Positions 5,334-6,995 of a stretch of DNA of 6,995 nt are shown here, in pieces. The notes under the pieces are model-generated. The model was not told the DNA's origin, ran no database searches, and saw only the letters and a list, made by a program, of their open reading frames with translations. The position numbers were made by a program, and so were the translations under genes. The stretch comes from CAYQFQ01 sp964416925 (GTDB lineage: Bacteria; Patescibacteriota; Minisyncoccia; Phycocordibacterales; GWA1-40-21). Numbering within the stretch: the stretch's first letter is position 1; the number at the start of each line of letters is the position of its first letter. The DNA lies in NCBI GenBank assembly GCA_964416925.1, contig CAYQFQ010000034.1, forward strand, positions 1 to 6,995, in the 5' to 3' direction.

Positions 5334-5351
5334 TTAACACGAAGGTGTTAA
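5334..5351 (+). promoter_or_regulatory. Hairpin in the murC leader
   Basis: TTAACAC (5334-5340) and GTGTTAA (5345-5351) pair perfectly around GAAG and end 9 nt before the murC ATG. A smaller palindrome, ACAATTATTGT, lies at 5305-5315. No convincing promoter or SD is visible in 5293-5360; a weak TAATAT at 5349-5354 would start transcription at about the ATG itself. The role as operator or mRNA hairpin is open. Confidence 0.45.
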
Positions 5352-5360
5352 TATTTATAT

Positions 5361-6680
5361 ATGAAAAAAAGTTTTTTTGATGATTACAAAAATATACATT
5401 TTATCGGAATCGGTGGTATAGGAATATCTGCAATTGCCAGAATGATGTTGTCCACTAAGGGGGTAAAGGTCACAGGTTCGGATATGTCCCAATCTGAAGT
5501 TATTGATGAACTAAAAAAAGAAGGTGCAAAGATTTCTTTTGGACAGGACTCAAAAAACATTCCTAAAAATACAGATTTAGTAATTTATACTATCGCTATT
5601 ACTGAAGAAAACCCAGAACTCAAAGAAGCTAGAAAGAGAAAAATTAAATGCATCACATACCCAGAAGCGTTAAACAAAGTTTCCTCGCATAAATATACCA
5701 TTGCTGTATCTGGTACTCATGGAAAGACTACAACCACAGCGATGATCGCGAAGATTACGATGGATGGCAGCCTTGATCCTACAGTTATTGTCGGTTCTAT
5801 ATTAAAAGAATCAAAAACAAATTTTATATCTGGTAAGAGTAAATATTTCATTGTTGAGGCTTGTGAATACAGAAGATCATTTCTAAATATTGAACCAACA
5901 ATTCTTGTTATTACAAATATTGATAATGACCATCTAGATTACTACAAAGATTTGGACGACATAAAAAGTGCATTCAATGAAATGGCTTTGAAAGTTCCTG
6001 AGAAAGGATATATTGTTTGCGACAAAAAAAGTCTAGAAAAAAGCGGTGTGTTAAAAGATGTCGTCGCGAAAGTTGTCGATTACATGGATTTTTTTGATGA
6101 GAAGATGAAATTGAATTTTCCTGGTAAACACAACAAACTTGATGGAGCAGTAGCTCTTGCAGTAGCTCATATTTTAGAGATAGATAAACATAAAGCTGAG
6201 AAATCTCTCGAAGATTTTTCTGGTACTTGGAGAAGGTTTGAATTTAAAGGTGAGACAAAAGACGGAACAAAAGTTTATGATGATTATGGGCATCACCCAA
6301 CAGAAATAAAAGCCACATTAAAGGGTGCGAGAGAAATGTTTAAAAAAGAGAAAATTATTGTGGTATTTCAACCGCATCTTTTTTCTAGGACAAAAATACT
6401 TTTGAATGATTTTGCAAAAGCTTTTAGTGATGCAGACGAGGTTCTGCTTGTCCCAATATTTCCCGCAAGAGAAGCTTTTGATCCAACTATATCATCCGAC
6501 ATTTTAGCTTCTGCTGTCATTGCGAGCTCTGCGAAGCAATCCAGAAAATTGTTAGTCCATTCTTTTAAAACTTTTGAAGACACAGAAAAATATATAAAGA
6601 AAAATCTAAAAGGTGGCGAAGTCCTTATAACTATGGGTGCAGGGGAGGCGTATAAGATTGGAGAGAAGATATTTATATAA
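5361..6680 (+). CDS. murC: UDP-N-acetylmuramate--L-alanine ligase
   Basis: This cytoplasmic ATP-dependent ligase joins L-Ala to UDP-MurNAc, the first peptide step of peptidoglycan synthesis and the step just before MurD. At 439 residues it has normal length. Motifs in order are the Rossmann loop FIGIGGIGISAIA (14-26), GSDMSQS (39-45), the P-loop AVSGTHGKTTTTAM (115-128), EACEYRRSFL (166-175, the form known from Firmicutes rather than the EADESD type), NIDNDHLDYY (186-195), FPGKHNKLDGAVA (253-265), YDDYGHHPTEI (306-316), QPHLFSRT (337-344) and MGAGEAYKIG (425-434). A short repeat lies in frame at residues 386-395. There is no clear SD. It follows the strong terminator of the small gene, so it needs its own promoter. 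Confidence 0.96.
   Translation: MKKSFFDDYKNIHFIGIGGIGISAIARMMLSTKGVKVTGSDMSQSEVIDELKKEGAKISFGQDSKNIPKNTDLVIYTIAITEENPELKEARKRKIKCITYPEALNKVSSHKYTIAVSGTHGKTTTTAMIAKITMDGSLDPTVIVGSILKESKTNFISGKSKYFIVEACEYRRSFLNIEPTILVITNIDNDHLDYYKDLDDIKSAFNEMALKVPEKGYIVCDKKSLEKSGVLKDVVAKVVDYMDFFDEKMKLNFPGKHNKLDGAVALAVAHILEIDKHKAEKSLEDFSGTWRRFEFKGETKDGTKVYDDYGHHPTEIKATLKGAREMFKKEKIIVVFQPHLFSRTKILLNDFAKAFSDADEVLLVPIFPAREAFDPTISSDILASAVIASSAKQSRKLLVHSFKTFEDTEKYIKKNLKGGEVLITMGAGEAYKIGEKIFI
6516..6544. repeat. In-frame palindromic repeat inside murC
   Basis: GTCATTGCGAGCTCTGCGA (6516-6534) continues as AGCAATCCAG (6535-6544). ATTGC (6519-6523) pairs with GCAAT (6536-6540) around a GC-rich centre. The form CATTGCGAG...GCGAAGCAATCC is one I recognise from memory as a dispersed repeat in many bacterial genomes. 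Here it encodes VIASSAKQSRK (386-396) between SSDILAS and LLVHSF, a likely surface loop. Confidence 0.65.
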
Positions 6681-6697
6681 TATATATATATATATAT
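6680..6697. repeat. (AT)9 dinucleotide tract upstream of a promoter
   Basis: Nine uninterrupted AT units begin at the last base of the murC stop codon and run into the extended -10 element of the next gene. Such tracts change length by replication slippage and melt easily. Confidence 0.9.
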
Positions 6698-6705
6698 GTT
6701 ATAAT
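6697..6705 (+). promoter_or_regulatory. Extended -10 promoter for the beta-helix gene
   Basis: TG-T-TATAAT is a perfect extended -10. The usual 6-8 nt to the start point places +1 near 6712-6714, at the ATG of the next gene, so the mRNA is probably leaderless. The place of a -35 box is taken by the AT tract, so the promoter relies on the extended -10. Confidence 0.7.
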
Positions 6706-6713
6706 ATACTTAT

Positions 6714-6995
6714 ATGCAGACAAAAAACCATAAAACCGTTAAATTAATTACTATTTTTTTTGTTGTTTATTTAATTTTATTTACTTATAGTGTAGAAATA
6801 TCGTATGCCGCTATTTATTATGTAAGTTCATCTGGGGCTGACACTAATAATGGTACAAGTATCTCTACTCCGTTTTTACGCCATCCTTGGGACAGGAGAG
6901 CAACAGGCGTGTCGCTTGGTAAAACCCTCGGGGCCGGAGATGAAGTTTATTTTAAACGTGGTGAGACTCATACAGCGCTTATAAATGCAAATTCC
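6714..6995 (+). CDS. Secreted right-handed parallel beta-helix protein, N-terminal part
   Basis: The frame is open from ATG 6714 to the window end (94 codons, no stop), so the gene is 3'-truncated by the window. Residues 1-33 form a signal peptide: basic MQTKNHKTVK, a hydrophobic core 11-24, and a likely cut after SYA. The mature start YYVSSSGADTNNGTSISTPF (35-54), followed by GAGDEVYFKRGET (73-85), is the characteristic opening of pectate-lyase-like right-handed beta-helix proteins (YYVS-G-D-NDGTS, then L-GD-V-F--G). Such proteins are usually secreted or surface-exposed and bind or cleave carbohydrates; the specificity cannot be told from this part. No SD is present; an extended -10 lies 8 nt before the ATG, pointing to leaderless translation. 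Confidence 0.8.
   Translation, partial: MQTKNHKTVKLITIFFVVYLILFTYSVEISYAAIYYVSSSGADTNNGTSISTPFLRHPWDRRATGVSLGKTLGAGDEVYFKRGETHTALINANS

Noticed and set aside
1..6995. CRISPR array, transposase or phage genes
   Set aside because: No regularly spaced direct repeats and no transposase, integrase or phage-like protein are encoded in any convincing frame.

Overview
The window reads as a chromosomal fragment of an AT-rich bacterium, most likely a member of the Candidate Phyla Radiation (Patescibacteria, Parcubacteria-like). This is an inference. It rests on AT-rich genes that mostly lack Shine-Dalgarno sites, short intergenic spaces, a tRNA without an encoded CCA end, divergent MurC and MurD ligases, and a secreted protein with a peptidoglycan-binding domain followed by Trp/Cys-patterned beta domains. 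No rRNA or other taxonomic marker is present.

Layout. Bases 1-107 hold the 3' end of a basic, relatively GC-rich reading frame, closed by a strong intrinsic terminator (123-152). A tRNA-Leu(CAG) follows at 199-282. Directly behind it lies a degenerate second tRNA-Leu copy (about 343-422) whose middle has been replaced by a long imperfect hairpin. A membrane protein of the YdjM/DUF457 type (461-1018) overlaps murD (1015-2367) by 4 nt, so the two form an operon. A 100-nt AT-rich spacer with two near-perfect palindromes leads to an 824-residue secreted cell-wall protein (2469-4943). A compact monocistronic unit follows: consensus promoter, inverted repeat over the -35 box, leader hairpin, canonical SD, a 60-codon GC-rich gene (5061-5243) and a strong terminator. 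Then come murC (5361-6680), an (AT)9 tract, an extended -10 promoter, and the start of a probably leaderless gene for a secreted parallel beta-helix protein that runs off the window (6714-6995).

How the genes work together. MurC and MurD catalyse the first and second amino-acid additions to UDP-MurNAc, so the window is part of a dispersed cell-wall cluster. Between and beside the two ligases sit envelope genes: a membrane protein, a peptidoglycan-anchored surface protein and a secreted beta-helix protein. Three short palindromic repeats stand out. One fills the tRNA remnant, and two lie in frame inside murD and murC at probable surface loops. The best candidates for something undescribed are the 60-residue protein unit and these protein-coding palindromes.
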